Below are positions 1-9,366 of a stretch of 64,000 nucleotides of DNA, piece by piece. Numbering within the stretch: position 1 is the first letter of the stretch; each line of letters starts with the position of its first letter. The translations under genes and the position numbers were made by a program. Under the pieces are notes generated by a model, which saw only the letters and a program-made list of their open reading frames with translations, made no database searches and was not told where the DNA came from. The DNA comes from CAXXOK01 sp963663285 (lineage in GTDB: Bacteria; Bacillota; Clostridia; Christensenellales; Aristaeellaceae): contig CAXXNI010000004.1 in the NCBI GenBank assembly GCA_963663285.2, positions 682,001-746,000 on the forward strand. The letters run 5' to 3'.

Positions 1-833
1 TAAACGTGGATACATACCAACAATCGGTAGCGCTACTGAAGTCTATTGGTAAAACGGATTTCCCTGCATCCCCATCACTTAATCCGTTAAGCGCTTCGAA
101 AAGTTTTACTAACTACATTGGTATGGTGGGCGCATTGCTGGGTATTGCACTTGGTAATGCCGCGATCCGCCGCGAACGCGAGGCGGGAACGCTGCGGCTT
201 ATTCTGACCCGGCAGACATCCAAAGGACTGTTCATTGGCGGAAAAACCGCTGGAAACCTGCTGTTGCTGCTGGGCATCACGCTGATGTTTTTCGTGTTTG
301 CCTCCGTATCTGTACCCGTCATTGGTCACTGGGCACTATCCGCTGATGAAAACATGCGTCTGGCCTTCTTGTTAACCAATGGCTTTCTATATATGTCCTT
401 CTTCTTTCTGTTGAGCATGCTGCTGACCATTGTTTCGGATAACAGTGAGAAGGCGCTACTCGTGACCGTTATCATTTGGCTGGTGTTGGCTTTCATCCTT
501 CCGCAGGTTGGCGATACGATGGATATGGATAACCAAATCAGCGGCGGCTTCTTTGCCTCGATGGGGCTGAACCGTGTACAGGAAAAGCAGGTGCTTGCGC
601 AATTCAGCTTCTATGAATGGCTGCGCAACGGATTTGAGGAATTGTCCCCACTGAAGCACTTTGAGCGTATCGGGTTTGCTTTGCTGAATGTGAAACCTGG
701 CTTTGAAGAAAATACCGCCTTGGAAGTTGTGAGCCTTAAATGGTGGGATTTAACCTGCCTGATCATTCCAGACTTGATACTCTGGTTTGCCGCTTCTACT
801 GCATTCCACAGGCGTGAAGATAGATTTCTTTAA
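1..833 (+). CDS. ABC-2 type transporter permease, 5' end beyond the window
   Basis: Membrane subunit of an ABC exporter of the ABC-2 type. The visible 275 residues hold about five hydrophobic segments (near residues 31-52, 82-110, 120-142, 150-168 and 250-270). Between the first two lies a charged cytoplasmic stretch, IRREREAGTLRLIL, which is the conserved element of ABC-2 permeases that follows the first helix. The frame is open to the window edge. A GTG at position 6 could be read as a start but no ribosome site is visible before it, and the family normally has one more membrane helix upstream, so I treat the gene as truncated by the window. The ATPase partner is expected just upstream. Two secreted proteins follow on the same strand with short gaps. 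The exported substrate is unknown. Confidence 0.8.
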   Translation, partial: NVDTYQQSVALLKSIGKTDFPASPSLNPLSASKSFTNYIGMVGALLGIALGNAAIRREREAGTLRLILTRQTSKGLFIGGKTAGNLLLLLGITLMFFVFASVSVPVIGHWALSADENMRLAFLLTNGFLYMSFFFLLSMLLTIVSDNSEKALLVTVIIWLVLAFILPQVGDTMDMDNQISGGFFASMGLNRVQEKQVLAQFSFYEWLRNGFEELSPLKHFERIGFALLNVKPGFEENTALEVVSLKWWDLTCLIIPDLILWFAASTAFHRREDRFL

Positions 834-857
834 CAAACAATTAGGAGGGTTAACACT

Positions 858-1505
858 ATGAACAATCGTAAACGCATTCTTTCTACCATACTTGCACTCC
901 TTCTGCTCGCCGCCGTTCCGGGCTTTTCCGGCGCTTTGGCACAGGGTAACGATAATGCAGCCGCAAGCATTACAAACGATACGGACGGCGACGGAATCCC
1001 CGATGCGGCAGAAAAGATACTGGGTACCAACCCATACACGGCAGATACGGATGGCGACGGTATCGGTGATCTGGAAGATACTCAACCGGCTATGCTTAAG
1101 ATTCCTTTCAGCGAAAGCAGCACCGCTGCGTTACCGGTGAAGATTACAGACGCACGGGTGGAAGATAATCAGACTGCCGACCATCTTGAAATCTCCATTA
1201 AAAATACAAACGCCGATACGCTGACTGGACTGGAAATTTACTACACGATTACTGATAACAAGACCGGTGCGCAGGAGGCGTACTATGTCAATCTGGATAC
1301 GCTTTCCATCGCGTCTGGTAAAACCGAGACGATACATTTCGACAATCAGGTCGATTCGCCTAATCACTTCTATGGCAACATGAATGGCTTATACGGCACT
1401 TCGGCAAACGGCCTACTGTTTGACGTAACGCTCCACGCCGCCGGTTACGCTCCGGTTCAGTTCAGCATCGAAAAAGATGCCGGTACTGCCGAAGTAGCCG
1501 ACTGA
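858..1505 (+). CDS. Secreted protein with thrombospondin type-3 calcium-binding repeats
   Basis: 215 residues with a clear N-terminal signal peptide (about residues 1-29, ending near GALAQG). Residues 41-74 hold two DTDGDGI motifs separated by a short EKILGTNPYTAD linker, the pattern of thrombospondin type-3 / EF-hand-like calcium repeats found in bacterial surface proteins. The remaining 140 residues look like an immunoglobulin-like beta-sandwich (alternating hydrophobic strands, many Thr, Asn and Asp) and contain no catalytic motif I recognise. It starts at an ATG with AGGAGG upstream and lies 24 bases after the ABC permease, so the two are probably cotranscribed. There is no LPXTG or membrane anchor. 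Likely an extracellular or cell-associated binding protein; the ligand is unknown. Confidence 0.75.
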   Translation: MNNRKRILSTILALLLLAAVPGFSGALAQGNDNAAASITNDTDGDGIPDAAEKILGTNPYTADTDGDGIGDLEDTQPAMLKIPFSESSTAALPVKITDARVEDNQTADHLEISIKNTNADTLTGLEIYYTITDNKTGAQEAYYVNLDTLSIASGKTETIHFDNQVDSPNHFYGNMNGLYGTSANGLLFDVTLHAAGYAPVQFSIEKDAGTAEVAD

Positions 1506-1555
1506 CGATCACCCGAACACATACACGTCTACCTACAGAAAGGAAGGATCATTTT

Positions 1556-2347
1556 ATGAAACGCTCTATGCTTTATCTTATCTCCATGGGTCTGGCACTA
1601 TTGCTTGCCTATACGCCTGCCTTTGCAGAAACCACGACCACAACCGATACGGTTGCAGCCACCTCAGTGGGTACCATTTCCTTCAGCGAAGCGCTCTCGC
1701 TTTCGCAGGAGGTCAACCCCGGCTGGACACTCATCTCTCTTTCTCTTGAGGATGAAAACGGCAATACCGTATACCATGCGGAACTGCTCAACCCGGCAGA
1801 CAGTACTGTTTACGAAATCACACTGGACAGTATGACCGGCCAGGTGCAAAATATGATCGCTTCTGATGAGGCAGATCAGATGGAATCTGGTTCCGGCCAA
1901 GATGATGATAATGTTGAGTATGCAGATAGCACCGGCGATACCGGCGAAACCGAGCAAGATAACCGAAATGGCCAATATGAACAAAACGATCAAAATGAGC
2001 AGGTTGGCCAGTATGAGCAAGGCGATCAGAACGAACAAGACGACCAGTACGAACAGGACGACCAAAACGAAAACAACAATGAGAACGAATCGGAAAACGA
2101 AGCTACCGGGGATGCAGCCGATGCTGCTCTCTATGCGAAAGCGACAATTACGCTTGCACAGGCGCAAGACATTGCTTTAACCTTTAACCCGAGCGCGACT
2201 GTTACCAGCATCTCACTAGAAGACGAAAACGGCTCACCCATCTACGAAATTGATTTGCTGAATGGGAATGGGCAACAGATTACTGTGAAACTGGATGCGG
2301 TTACCGGTACAATTCTCAGCACAGGTGATATGGCCGCTGAACAATGA
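1556..2347 (+). CDS. Secreted protein with two PepSY domains and an acidic repeat linker
   Basis: 263 residues with a signal peptide (about 1-24, ending AFA). Two PepSY-type domains (near residues 42-102 and 195-257) each show the family pattern: a helix followed by SLEDENG, a strand and then VTG. Between them is a very acidic Asn/Gln/Glu/Asp-rich linker with about three tandem copies of a 12-residue unit built on QYEQxDQNEQ (about residues 139-175). PepSY domains are known as protease-inhibitor or chaperone-like modules in secreted proteins. Here it is the last gene of the ABC-2 permease cluster and is followed by a clear terminator. The ATG has AAGGAAGGA upstream. The linker repeat probably varies in copy number between strains. 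Confidence 0.8.
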   Translation: MKRSMLYLISMGLALLLAYTPAFAETTTTTDTVAATSVGTISFSEALSLSQEVNPGWTLISLSLEDENGNTVYHAELLNPADSTVYEITLDSMTGQVQNMIASDEADQMESGSGQDDDNVEYADSTGDTGETEQDNRNGQYEQNDQNEQVGQYEQGDQNEQDDQYEQDDQNENNNENESENEATGDAADAALYAKATITLAQAQDIALTFNPSATVTSISLEDENGSPIYEIDLLNGNGQQITVKLDAVTGTILSTGDMAAEQ

Positions 2348-2355
2348 AACTGATT

Positions 2356-2395
2356 GCAGAGCCCCCACTAGATTTCTGGTGGGGGTTCTGCTTTT
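2356..2395 (+). terminator. Rho-independent terminator after the PepSY gene
   Basis: GCAGAGCCCCCAC pairs with GTGGGGGTTCTGC (one G-T pair) across a 10-base loop and is followed by TTTTC. It lies 8 bases after the stop codon of the PepSY gene and ends that transcription unit. Confidence 0.85.
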
Positions 2396-2595
2396 CAACA
2401 CAAGCACTATCTTGCCAGAACATCAAGATAAAATGTAGGGTGTAATAGCAATCATCAAAAGGGAAGACCCACGTTGGAAAGCCTGTACTGAGGTAACCAA
2501 CACCACTCTATCTTTGTGAAGTAGCGCTGTGCTCAGCAAATAACAAACCAGCATCAGCATATTCCACTCTTTAGAATAAGGGCAATGGATGCGTG
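2396..2595. other. Intergenic stretch without a gene
   Basis: The 384 bases between the PepSY and pcfB-like genes carry three hairpins, annotated separately. The 200 bases given here show no ORF with a ribosome site and no strong promoter that I can see. This may be a boundary of the mobile-element module to the right. Confidence 0.5.
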
Positions 2596-2630
2596 AAAAA
2601 GCAGTTGTATTATCAATTCAACTGCTTTTT
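2596..2630. terminator. Bidirectional terminator-like hairpin
   Basis: AAAAAGCAGTTG and CAACTGCTTTTT are perfectly complementary around an 11-base loop, giving an A-tract on one side and a T-tract on the other. It could end transcription from either direction. Confidence 0.7.
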
Positions 2631-2647
2631 GCACAATAGCTTTGAAT

Positions 2648-2675
2648 GAGCATTCCAAATATGGGATGCTCTTTT
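2648..2675 (+). terminator. Short hairpin with T-tract upstream of pcfB-like gene
   Basis: GAGCATTCC pairs with GGGATGCTC (one G-T pair) around a five-base loop, followed by TTTT. It sits 57 bases upstream of the pcfB-like start codon, so it could also act as an attenuator of the module that follows. Confidence 0.5.
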
Positions 2676-2731
2676 ACTTGTATTGCAAGTTAGATATGGA
2701 ACAAGCAACATATCAGAAGGGAGTAACGAAC

Positions 2732-3196
2732 ATGCAGGAAGATATTGAAAACCGGTCGGTTGCGCTTGCTATTCGGGGAACAAAGCTAACAGCCCACGGT
2801 CTGAAAACAGCCATTGTCAAATACCTTGCTCATCGGAAAACTAAAAAGCTGCATCATATCCCCACGGGAAAGCAGACGGTCAAGCAGCTGATAGGGCAGG
2901 GGCAGGGCGTAACCAACATTGAGATCACGGATGGCAACATCAAATCCTTTGAGCGTGTCGCCCGTAAATACGGCGTGAATTACGCGTTGAAGAAAGACGT
3001 ATCCGGGGAGCATCCCAGATACCTCGTGTTTTTCAAGGCAAAGGAAACGGACGCGCTGACGGCTGCTTTTAAGGAGTATGCTACCAAGGAAATCAGGCGG
3101 GAAAAGAAGCCCTCGCTTCAGGAGCAGATGCAGAAGCATAAGGCAAAAGTGAAGCCGCTTGAACGCATCGCAAAACCCAAACAGTTGGAGCGATGA
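2732..3196 (+). CDS. PcfB family (DUF3801) conjugative element protein
   Basis: 154 residues. The sequence is that of the PcfB / DUF3801 family found in conjugative plasmids and Tn1549-like integrative elements of Firmicutes, where it lies close to the VirD4-type coupling protein. Typical parts are an N-terminal helix (VALAIRGTKLTAHGLKTAI), the central QLIGQGQGVTNIEI stretch, and a C-terminal Lys-rich tail. I place the start at the ATG at 2732 because AGAAGGGAG lies upstream at good spacing; an in-frame ATG 90 bases earlier has none. Its stop overlaps the sortase start by four bases (ATGA), so the two are translationally coupled. The coupling protein that usually follows PcfB is absent here. 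Confidence 0.8.
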   Translation: MQEDIENRSVALAIRGTKLTAHGLKTAIVKYLAHRKTKKLHHIPTGKQTVKQLIGQGQGVTNIEITDGNIKSFERVARKYGVNYALKKDVSGEHPRYLVFFKAKETDALTAAFKEYATKEIRREKKPSLQEQMQKHKAKVKPLERIAKPKQLER

Positions 3197-4098
3197 ACCG
3201 CACGACCGACAACCCATACACAGAGGAGGGATGTTTCATCCACGATCATCACAGGAAACGAAAAAAGTATAGCGGCGCGCCGCTTCTCGCCCTGGCTGTC
3301 ACCCTGTTTCTCGCAGGCATGGCAGCCTTTTTCATTCCCATCCTGACAACGGAAATGGAAATTGCGCAGGACGCAGAGGAATATGTTGCGTGGAGAGAAC
3401 AATTTGCCGACATGATTGAACCGATCACCACTGTCACGGATGACAATCCGATTTCGCCTACCAGCGAATCATCATCTGCCGCTCTGCCTTCTCCTACGGT
3501 AAGCCCCTCACCAGTACCGGAGCAAGGGAATACCGGCGTAGACTTGTCTGCCTGCCTTGCTGCCAACGCGGATTTCATCGGATGGTTGCGGATTCCCGAT
3601 ACGACAATCGATTACCCCGTCGTGCAGACGGACGATACAGACTACTACCTGAACCATACGTTCGTAGGCAAACAAAGCTACATTGGTACGCTGTTTTCGC
3701 TCGGTAAAACGGATTTCCAGACACCGAGCCAAAACATCGCCATCTCTGGGCATCACATCAGGAGCAACGATCAGGTGATGTTCAGCCCGCTGCTTGGCTA
3801 CAAGGATGAAGAATTCTACACAACCCACAGCATCATCTACTTAGATACGCTGTATCATGCCGGCACCTATAAAGTCTTCGCTGTGCTCAATATGCAAAAT
3901 GGAGACTGGGAACCGTCCACGGCGGATTTTGTTGGCAACGATACCTTCCTGGCCTTTGCCCGGCAGGCCAAAGCACAATCCCTGTATGATACGGGCATTA
4001 CGCTGCTGGCGACGGATTATATCCTGACACTTATTACCTGTGACCGCAGCTACGGCGGCAGGGACGGGCGGCTTGTGGTGATGGCCGTCCAGCAATAA
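3193..4098 (+). CDS. srtB: Class B sortase
   Basis: 301-residue membrane-anchored transpeptidase that cuts a sorting signal and attaches surface proteins to cell wall or to pilin-like polymers. A basic N-terminus (HRKRKK) precedes one membrane helix at about residues 28-48, then a Pro/Ser-rich linker. The sortase B domain runs from about residue 115 (DFIGWLRIPDTTIDYPVV) to the end. Active-site residues are visible: His187 in SGHH, Cys283 in LITCDR and Arg293 in GRDGRLVV. It is coupled to the upstream pcfB-like gene and sits 22 bases before the Cna-B surface protein, its likely substrate. Because that protein is truncated at its C-terminus, the sorting signal that the enzyme would recognise is missing from this window. 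Confidence 0.88.
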   Translation: MNRTTDNPYTEEGCFIHDHHRKRKKYSGAPLLALAVTLFLAGMAAFFIPILTTEMEIAQDAEEYVAWREQFADMIEPITTVTDDNPISPTSESSSAALPSPTVSPSPVPEQGNTGVDLSACLAANADFIGWLRIPDTTIDYPVVQTDDTDYYLNHTFVGKQSYIGTLFSLGKTDFQTPSQNIAISGHHIRSNDQVMFSPLLGYKDEEFYTTHSIIYLDTLYHAGTYKVFAVLNMQNGDWEPSTADFVGNDTFLAFARQAKAQSLYDTGITLLATDYILTLITCDRSYGGRDGRLVVMAVQQ

Positions 4099-4120
4099 CA
4101 AAACACGAAAGGAAAAATCT

Positions 4121-7100
4121 ATGCACACAATTCAAAAATTCCTCGCATTGCTGCTGTCGGTGATACTGCTGGTTTCAGCCCTGCCTATTACCACTTTCGC
4201 GGAAGCCGAATCAACTGTTGATTCGGAAGTGACGATGGAACCGCCTACGGAACCGGAAACCATTATAACTGAAGAGTTTGACACTCCCGAAGAGATCGAA
4301 CCATCTGCAGAGCCTGAAAGCTCCAATGATGAATCGCCATCTGACGAACAGGCAGAAGAAACGCCTGCTCCGGAAGATACGCCGACAGAAGAACCCCCAG
4401 TGGTTGAAGCCGAGGAAGAGATCGTTCCTGAAGAAACCGCAGTTTCCGCTCTTGACAGTATTGGAAGTGCCATTGCTGCCAACGGTCATGTCTACGTTAT
4501 GACGGCGGGCACTACCGATGCATATGCCACGGCGGACAGAACAGAGCTCGTTTTCACCATCACGCAGGACGGCGCTGTGCTGCTGGCGACAGAGTATGTG
4601 CCGCGTGAGAACGTAAGCAGCGTGAAAGTCTGGTTCCTGACCGCCGAGGGTGAAACCATAACGGCTTACGTATCCGAAGCCACGATTTCGGATGCGCTTC
4701 TCACGGATGAGGAAGCTAACGCTTTGGCTGATACACAGCACGCCGCGTGGGTATCTTCCGACGCGGGAGAACTGCTCGCCTTCGTTGTGGCAGGTGAAAG
4801 GCCGGTTGTGCCTACCGAAGCACCTGCCGAGGTTGCTCCATCCCAAGGGCCCACGCTGGAGCCTGTTCCGTCAGTTGAACCGGAGGAAGAACCTACGCAA
4901 GAACCCGCCCTATCAGAGCAGCCAACGGAAGAGGCCACGCCAGAACCCGTTCCCGAAACGACAGAAGCACCAATCCTGACAGAAGAACCGACCGAAGTCC
5001 CCGCCGCGGAACCTCCTTCCGCACAAGCTGGGGACTTCGTTGCTGTTACGACCCATACAAGGGTATACCCCAGCATCGATGAAACAGCGGCGGATGATTA
5101 CGACGGAGACCTGTTCCTCGGTGTTTTCGTAAACGATGCCTCGGTGCAGGTCGAAACCATTGAACAGGATAGCCTTGGCCGTTACTGGTATAGGGTGCGC
5201 TATATGTACGGCGACGATTTCGCGGACGGTACGCTGAAATGGACGGATTACGACACCATCTATGTGCTGGCGTCCGAAACGGCAGAAACAATAGAGCAGG
5301 ATTTCACCGTAACGGATTACGCTTTTACAAGCGTACCACGGACATTCAGTATCCTGCGTTCCACAACACCCATGAACGGCTTCAGCCTGAAAACTATCAA
5401 CGCGGCAATCCCGTCCCTGTATGTTGGGCAGAGCGGCGTGTACGGCAGCTCGGGCAAGGACAGTGACTATTTGCAGATCGCCAAATCGACGGATCACGGC
5501 ACGATCTACGCAACGCCGCACTACCTGAACGGCTTTACAGTCTACTGTCTGGAGCACAATTATCCCGGCCCGGGCGAGAACATCTCCGGCGGCGGGCAGG
5601 AACCCACCGGCCCCTATCTGATTGTGGATATTGATTCGTACCGCAATACCCCCGGTTATTCCAGCATCATCTACCATGATTCGACGTTGCACGCCATCGC
5701 GTGGGTGCTGCGCCACACCTATCCTTTCATGGTGCTCAACCGCAGTGATTCGGATAACGAAGTCTGGTCGCGGGTGGCCGGGCAGTTCGCGATCCGGCAG
5801 GTGATCCGTGAGCTGGAAGGCGCGCAGTACGTCCGCAGCTACTGGGACATGGATAACTTCTACCGCGCCAGCGGACAGGCTCCTGCCGTCTATCTGGAAT
5901 ATGCCCGTTGGCTGGCGGCGAACGGTATCGCCCGTGCGAGCATTACGGGAAACATCAATATATCGGGCAAGTCCGTGACATCCACAAACGGAATCTGCAC
6001 CGGTACGGTGACGCTGACTACTGATGCCGACCTGATGCGCGTCAGCAAATCCGTGGGAAGCCTGACGGGCAATACTTCGGGCTCGAACAGCAGCTATTAC
6101 TATCTCAACAGCGGTGATACCGTTTCGATATCATCCTCAGCCAACAGCTTTACCCTGACGGTGGAATCCGTTTCCTCCGAGGACGAAGAAGCCAGCTTCC
6201 TCGTGGGCGTACCCAGCGTAGAGCTTCAAAAGATGCTGATTCCGCAGTACGGTTCTCCCTATGAGCTGAAATCCATTTCTGTTCCATTTGAAGTGCCACT
6301 GGGGTCTGTCACCGTTACCAAGACGGATGCGGTTACCGGGGCTGTGCTTGCGGGAGCGGTTTTTGAACTAGTCGATACGGCAGGCAATGTGCTGCAAACA
6401 CAAACAACCGATGCGAGCGGAATCGCAGCCTTTGCCAATTTGCAGCCCGGAACCTATCGCATTCGGGAGAAAGCCGCCCCGGAGGGCTATACCGTCAGCG
6501 TGACGGATACGCAGAGTGTGACAGTGACTGCGGGGACGGTATCCGCCGTAACCTTTGCCAACGATGCGATGACCGCAAAAATCCGGATCGTCAAGACAGA
6601 CCAGCTGACCAAACAGCCGTTGTACGGCGTGGAGTTTACCATCACACGCCTGTCTGCGCCCGCCGGTCGAAACGGTATCGGCGAAGTGGCGGCCGTCATC
6701 ACCACCAATGAAAATGGCGCTGCCGAAACGGGCTGGCTGGATTGGGGGCGTTACAGGATCGAGGAAACCAAGGTGCCGGAGCATTTTGTAGATACCCATT
6801 TCTCTACCGAGATCGAAGCCTACGAGGACGGCAAAACCTACACGGTCGAAGTGGAGAACGAGCCTGCGAAGGGTTGGATTCGTATCACGAAAACGGATGC
6901 GTTGGACGGCACGCCGATTGCGGGCGTGATATTCGACATCTATGCCAATGACGAGTACGGCAGCGAGCTGGCGGGCAGCATGACGACCGGTGAGGACGGC
7001 GTTGCCCTGTCGGAGCCGCTTCGCAAAGGCAGCTATATTGTCATGGAGCAGGATAATCCTGTCGGTTATGTGTCCGAGCTGGCCGAGGTAAATGGCGATC

Positions 7101-7276
7101 AAAAAGAAATTCGGAAACGCTTTAAATTTAACCTTAAGCGTTCTATGTATTATGGTTTCATTGTTTCATTTATACGTTTCCTGGAATACAGCTATCACAA
7201 TTGTACAGCAACGCGTGATTCATGTGATGCTGATTCTGCTATTATTCTTTCTGTCTCAGAGCGTGAAGACGGTTGA
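4121..7276 (+). CDS. Thioester/Cna-B surface adhesin, truncated within its third Cna-B domain
   Basis: Signal peptide (1-28), two Glu/Pro-rich wall-spanning regions (about 29-110 and 232-305) flanking a small beta domain, then a thioester-type adhesion domain (about 440-640) with the candidate Cys476 in VYCLEH and Gln555 in AGQFAIRQ. Isopeptide-type Cna-B domains start near residues 727 and 820. A third begins near 915 but stops after about 75 residues, around nucleotide 7090. From there the frame encodes only a shadow of the TRAP permease gene and ends by chance at 7276, so residues from about 990 on are not native. No LPXTG-type signal remains. Proteins of this kind lie in Tn1549-like elements next to PcfB and sortase B, as here. 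The ATG has AAAGGA upstream. Confidence 0.8.
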   Translation: MHTIQKFLALLLSVILLVSALPITTFAEAESTVDSEVTMEPPTEPETIITEEFDTPEEIEPSAEPESSNDESPSDEQAEETPAPEDTPTEEPPVVEAEEEIVPEETAVSALDSIGSAIAANGHVYVMTAGTTDAYATADRTELVFTITQDGAVLLATEYVPRENVSSVKVWFLTAEGETITAYVSEATISDALLTDEEANALADTQHAAWVSSDAGELLAFVVAGERPVVPTEAPAEVAPSQGPTLEPVPSVEPEEEPTQEPALSEQPTEEATPEPVPETTEAPILTEEPTEVPAAEPPSAQAGDFVAVTTHTRVYPSIDETAADDYDGDLFLGVFVNDASVQVETIEQDSLGRYWYRVRYMYGDDFADGTLKWTDYDTIYVLASETAETIEQDFTVTDYAFTSVPRTFSILRSTTPMNGFSLKTINAAIPSLYVGQSGVYGSSGKDSDYLQIAKSTDHGTIYATPHYLNGFTVYCLEHNYPGPGENISGGGQEPTGPYLIVDIDSYRNTPGYSSIIYHDSTLHAIAWVLRHTYPFMVLNRSDSDNEVWSRVAGQFAIRQVIRELEGAQYVRSYWDMDNFYRASGQAPAVYLEYARWLAANGIARASITGNINISGKSVTSTNGICTGTVTLTTDADLMRVSKSVGSLTGNTSGSNSSYYYLNSGDTVSISSSANSFTLTVESVSSEDEEASFLVGVPSVELQKMLIPQYGSPYELKSISVPFEVPLGSVTVTKTDAVTGAVLAGAVFELVDTAGNVLQTQTTDASGIAAFANLQPGTYRIREKAAPEGYTVSVTDTQSVTVTAGTVSAVTFANDAMTAKIRIVKTDQLTKQPLYGVEFTITRLSAPAGRNGIGEVAAVITTNENGAAETGWLDWGRYRIEETKVPEHFVDTHFSTEIEAYEDGKTYTVEVENEPAKGWIRITKTDALDGTPIAGVIFDIYANDEYGSELAGSMTTGEDGVALSEPLRKGSYIVMEQDNPVGYVSELAEVNGDQKEIRKRFKFNLKRSMYYGFIVSFIRFLEYSYHNCTATRDSCDADSAIILSVSEREDG

Positions 7277-8999
7277 TTCCTCAAAAATAAAGACGGCTTT
7301 CAACCTTATTGCTTCGATGGTTGTACTTGTTGTCGGTATTTACTATTTGAATGGAACCACACTATCCGCTCTATCCCGCCGGGGGATTATGGGTGCAACA
7401 TCGACTGATATTGTTTTCGGTGTTATTTTAATCGTCTCGGTTCTTTATATCAGTTCGCAAACAGTCGGATGGGCACTGACCGCATTGTCTGGTGTTTTCA
7501 TTGCGTATGCGCTGCTTGGTCCGTATATGCCTGATTTGATTGCGCATAAAGGATATAGCGTTCCTTATATTACCAATTATGTGGCGTGGACGTCAGAATC
7601 GATATTCGGGTCGGTTATTGGAGCGAGTGTTTCGTTTGTCGCTTTGTACATTGTCTTTGGCGAACTGCTGAGCACCTTTGGCGCCGGCCAGTTTTTTATT
7701 GACATTGCCTATGCCTTGACCGGACGTATGAAAGGCGGTCCGGCTGAAGCCTCGGTTGTTTCCAGCGCTTTGATGGGATCGATCAACGGAAGTGCTGTCG
7801 CCAACGTGATGACGACTGGAACCTTCACAATTCCTTTGATGAAAAAAGTCGGCTACCGGCCTGCGTTTGCAGGCGCGGTTGAAGCTGTTGCCTCAACAGG
7901 CGGCCAGTTGCTGCCACCTGTTATGGGGGCTGCAGCATTTGTAATGGCGGATGTGACCGGAATAGCATATTCCACGATTGTAATTGCCGCTATCGTACCA
8001 GGGCTGCTTTACTATCTCAGCCTCGGCGTCGCCGTTTTCTTGCAGGCGGATAAACGAGGACTTGGGAACGAAGACAGCACTAGGCTGCCGGTCGTGAAAG
8101 AGGTTATTAAAAAAGGCTGGTATCATTCCATCCCGATAATTACGTTGATCGTCGCGCTGTTGGGCTTCAGGCTTTCGGCGAATTTTGCTGCGATTTTTGC
8201 GATCGCCAGTCTGTTACTGATCGGGATTATTCGGATAGGATTTACTGAAAAGCGTTTCCCGCTAAAGGAAATTATCAAATCACTGATTGCTGCTGCTAAA
8301 ACGACGATCCCCGTGGCGATTGCCTGCGCGTGTGCAGGCATCGTAATCGGAATCGTATCTATGACGGGTATCGGCGTTAAATTCACCAGTATCGTTTTTG
8401 TTGCTTCCGGCGGAAATTTATTTCTGATGCTTGTTATGATCATGATTGCCTGCATCATCATGGGGATGGGACTTCCGTCTACTGCTGCGTATATCATTGC
8501 TGCCAGCATAGGCGCACCCGCATTAATTCAGGCGGGGATTCCCGAACTTGCGGCACATTTGTTTGTCTTTTATTTTGCGATCATCTCGTTTATCACACCG
8601 CCGGTTGCAATGTCCGCATATGCGGCTTCCGGTATTGCCAAAAGCAAATCCAGTGAGACGGGATGGCTGGCATTTATGCTTGGCTTGCCCGGGTTTATCA
8701 TTCCATATATCTATGCGTTTCGTCCGCAATTGTTGATTGTTGGTTCCAATCCGGTTGAGGTGATATGGGTGATTGCGATATCGGCCATTGGCGTTGTGTT
8801 TATGTCTATTGCAGTCATTGGATGGCTGAAACGGAAATTGAGAATAATTGAAAGATTGCTGTTCGCTGTCAGCGCGGCATTGCTGATTTTCCCATTCACA
8901 TGGTGTGATATTGTTGGACTTATACTCGCAGTTGGTATTGTTGGATTTGTGATTTACACAAGCAAAAAGACCAAAGAATTGTCGCAAATGGCTTCATAA
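7092..8999 (+). CDS. Fused TRAP transporter permease (DctQM type, TAXI-associated)
   Basis: 635 residues, nearly all membrane helices. It belongs to the TRAP permease family in which the small DctQ and large DctM subunits are fused, usually partnered with a TAXI-type binding protein for ion-driven import of organic acids. Family hallmarks are GQFFIDIAYALTGRMKGGPA, SSALMGSINGSAVANVMTTG and MGMGLPSTAAYI. The ATG at 7092 is preceded by GAGG five bases away, but this sequence lies inside the truncated adhesin gene, so the native start and promoter may be lost. Few if any N-terminal residues seem to be missing. No TAXI binding protein gene is adjacent, which is unusual because the permease needs one. 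Confidence 0.85.
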   Translation: MAIKKKFGNALNLTLSVLCIMVSLFHLYVSWNTAITIVQQRVIHVMLILLLFFLSQSVKTVDSSKIKTAFNLIASMVVLVVGIYYLNGTTLSALSRRGIMGATSTDIVFGVILIVSVLYISSQTVGWALTALSGVFIAYALLGPYMPDLIAHKGYSVPYITNYVAWTSESIFGSVIGASVSFVALYIVFGELLSTFGAGQFFIDIAYALTGRMKGGPAEASVVSSALMGSINGSAVANVMTTGTFTIPLMKKVGYRPAFAGAVEAVASTGGQLLPPVMGAAAFVMADVTGIAYSTIVIAAIVPGLLYYLSLGVAVFLQADKRGLGNEDSTRLPVVKEVIKKGWYHSIPIITLIVALLGFRLSANFAAIFAIASLLLIGIIRIGFTEKRFPLKEIIKSLIAAAKTTIPVAIACACAGIVIGIVSMTGIGVKFTSIVFVASGGNLFLMLVMIMIACIIMGMGLPSTAAYIIAASIGAPALIQAGIPELAAHLFVFYFAIISFITPPVAMSAYAASGIAKSKSSETGWLAFMLGLPGFIIPYIYAFRPQLLIVGSNPVEVIWVIAISAIGVVFMSIAVIGWLKRKLRIIERLLFAVSAALLIFPFTWCDIVGLILAVGIVGFVIYTSKKTKELSQMAS

Positions 9000-9218
9000 G
9001 CAATTGGAAAGAAATATTGGCTTTACAGTTGGATTCTGATAAGCATAATATCACGGTATTAGAATTTAAAAGCTCTAGATACACAAGTATATCTATATAG
9101 GAAACCCTCCCAAATTATAGTATCATAACTTGTAGTAAGGTTGGATTGGGGGAATAGGGTTACCGGATCAATGAAACGAGCGCATCACGGTATCGTTCAG
9201 ACTTGCTGCGTAATTGTT

Positions 9219-9279
9219 CAATCTCAAACCGATGCGGGAGAAGTGGTCGAGTCCGCTTCCTTCCGCATCGGTTTGATTG
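9219..9279. repeat. Long inverted repeat downstream of the TRAP permease
   Basis: CAAACCGATGCGG (9225-9237) pairs with CCGCATCGGTTTG (9263-9275), extended by AAT/ATT outside a one-base bulge, giving an arm of about 17-19 pairs. No T-tract follows, so this is a stable RNA hairpin or a DNA inverted repeat rather than a classical terminator. Confidence 0.6.
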
Positions 9280-9366
9280 TCGGTTCATCAAGAAGCGGAG
9301 CCAGTGTTTGGTGGCTTGTTTCATTTACTGGAGACGATGTTATTTCCTTCTTTGATTCAACACCTG

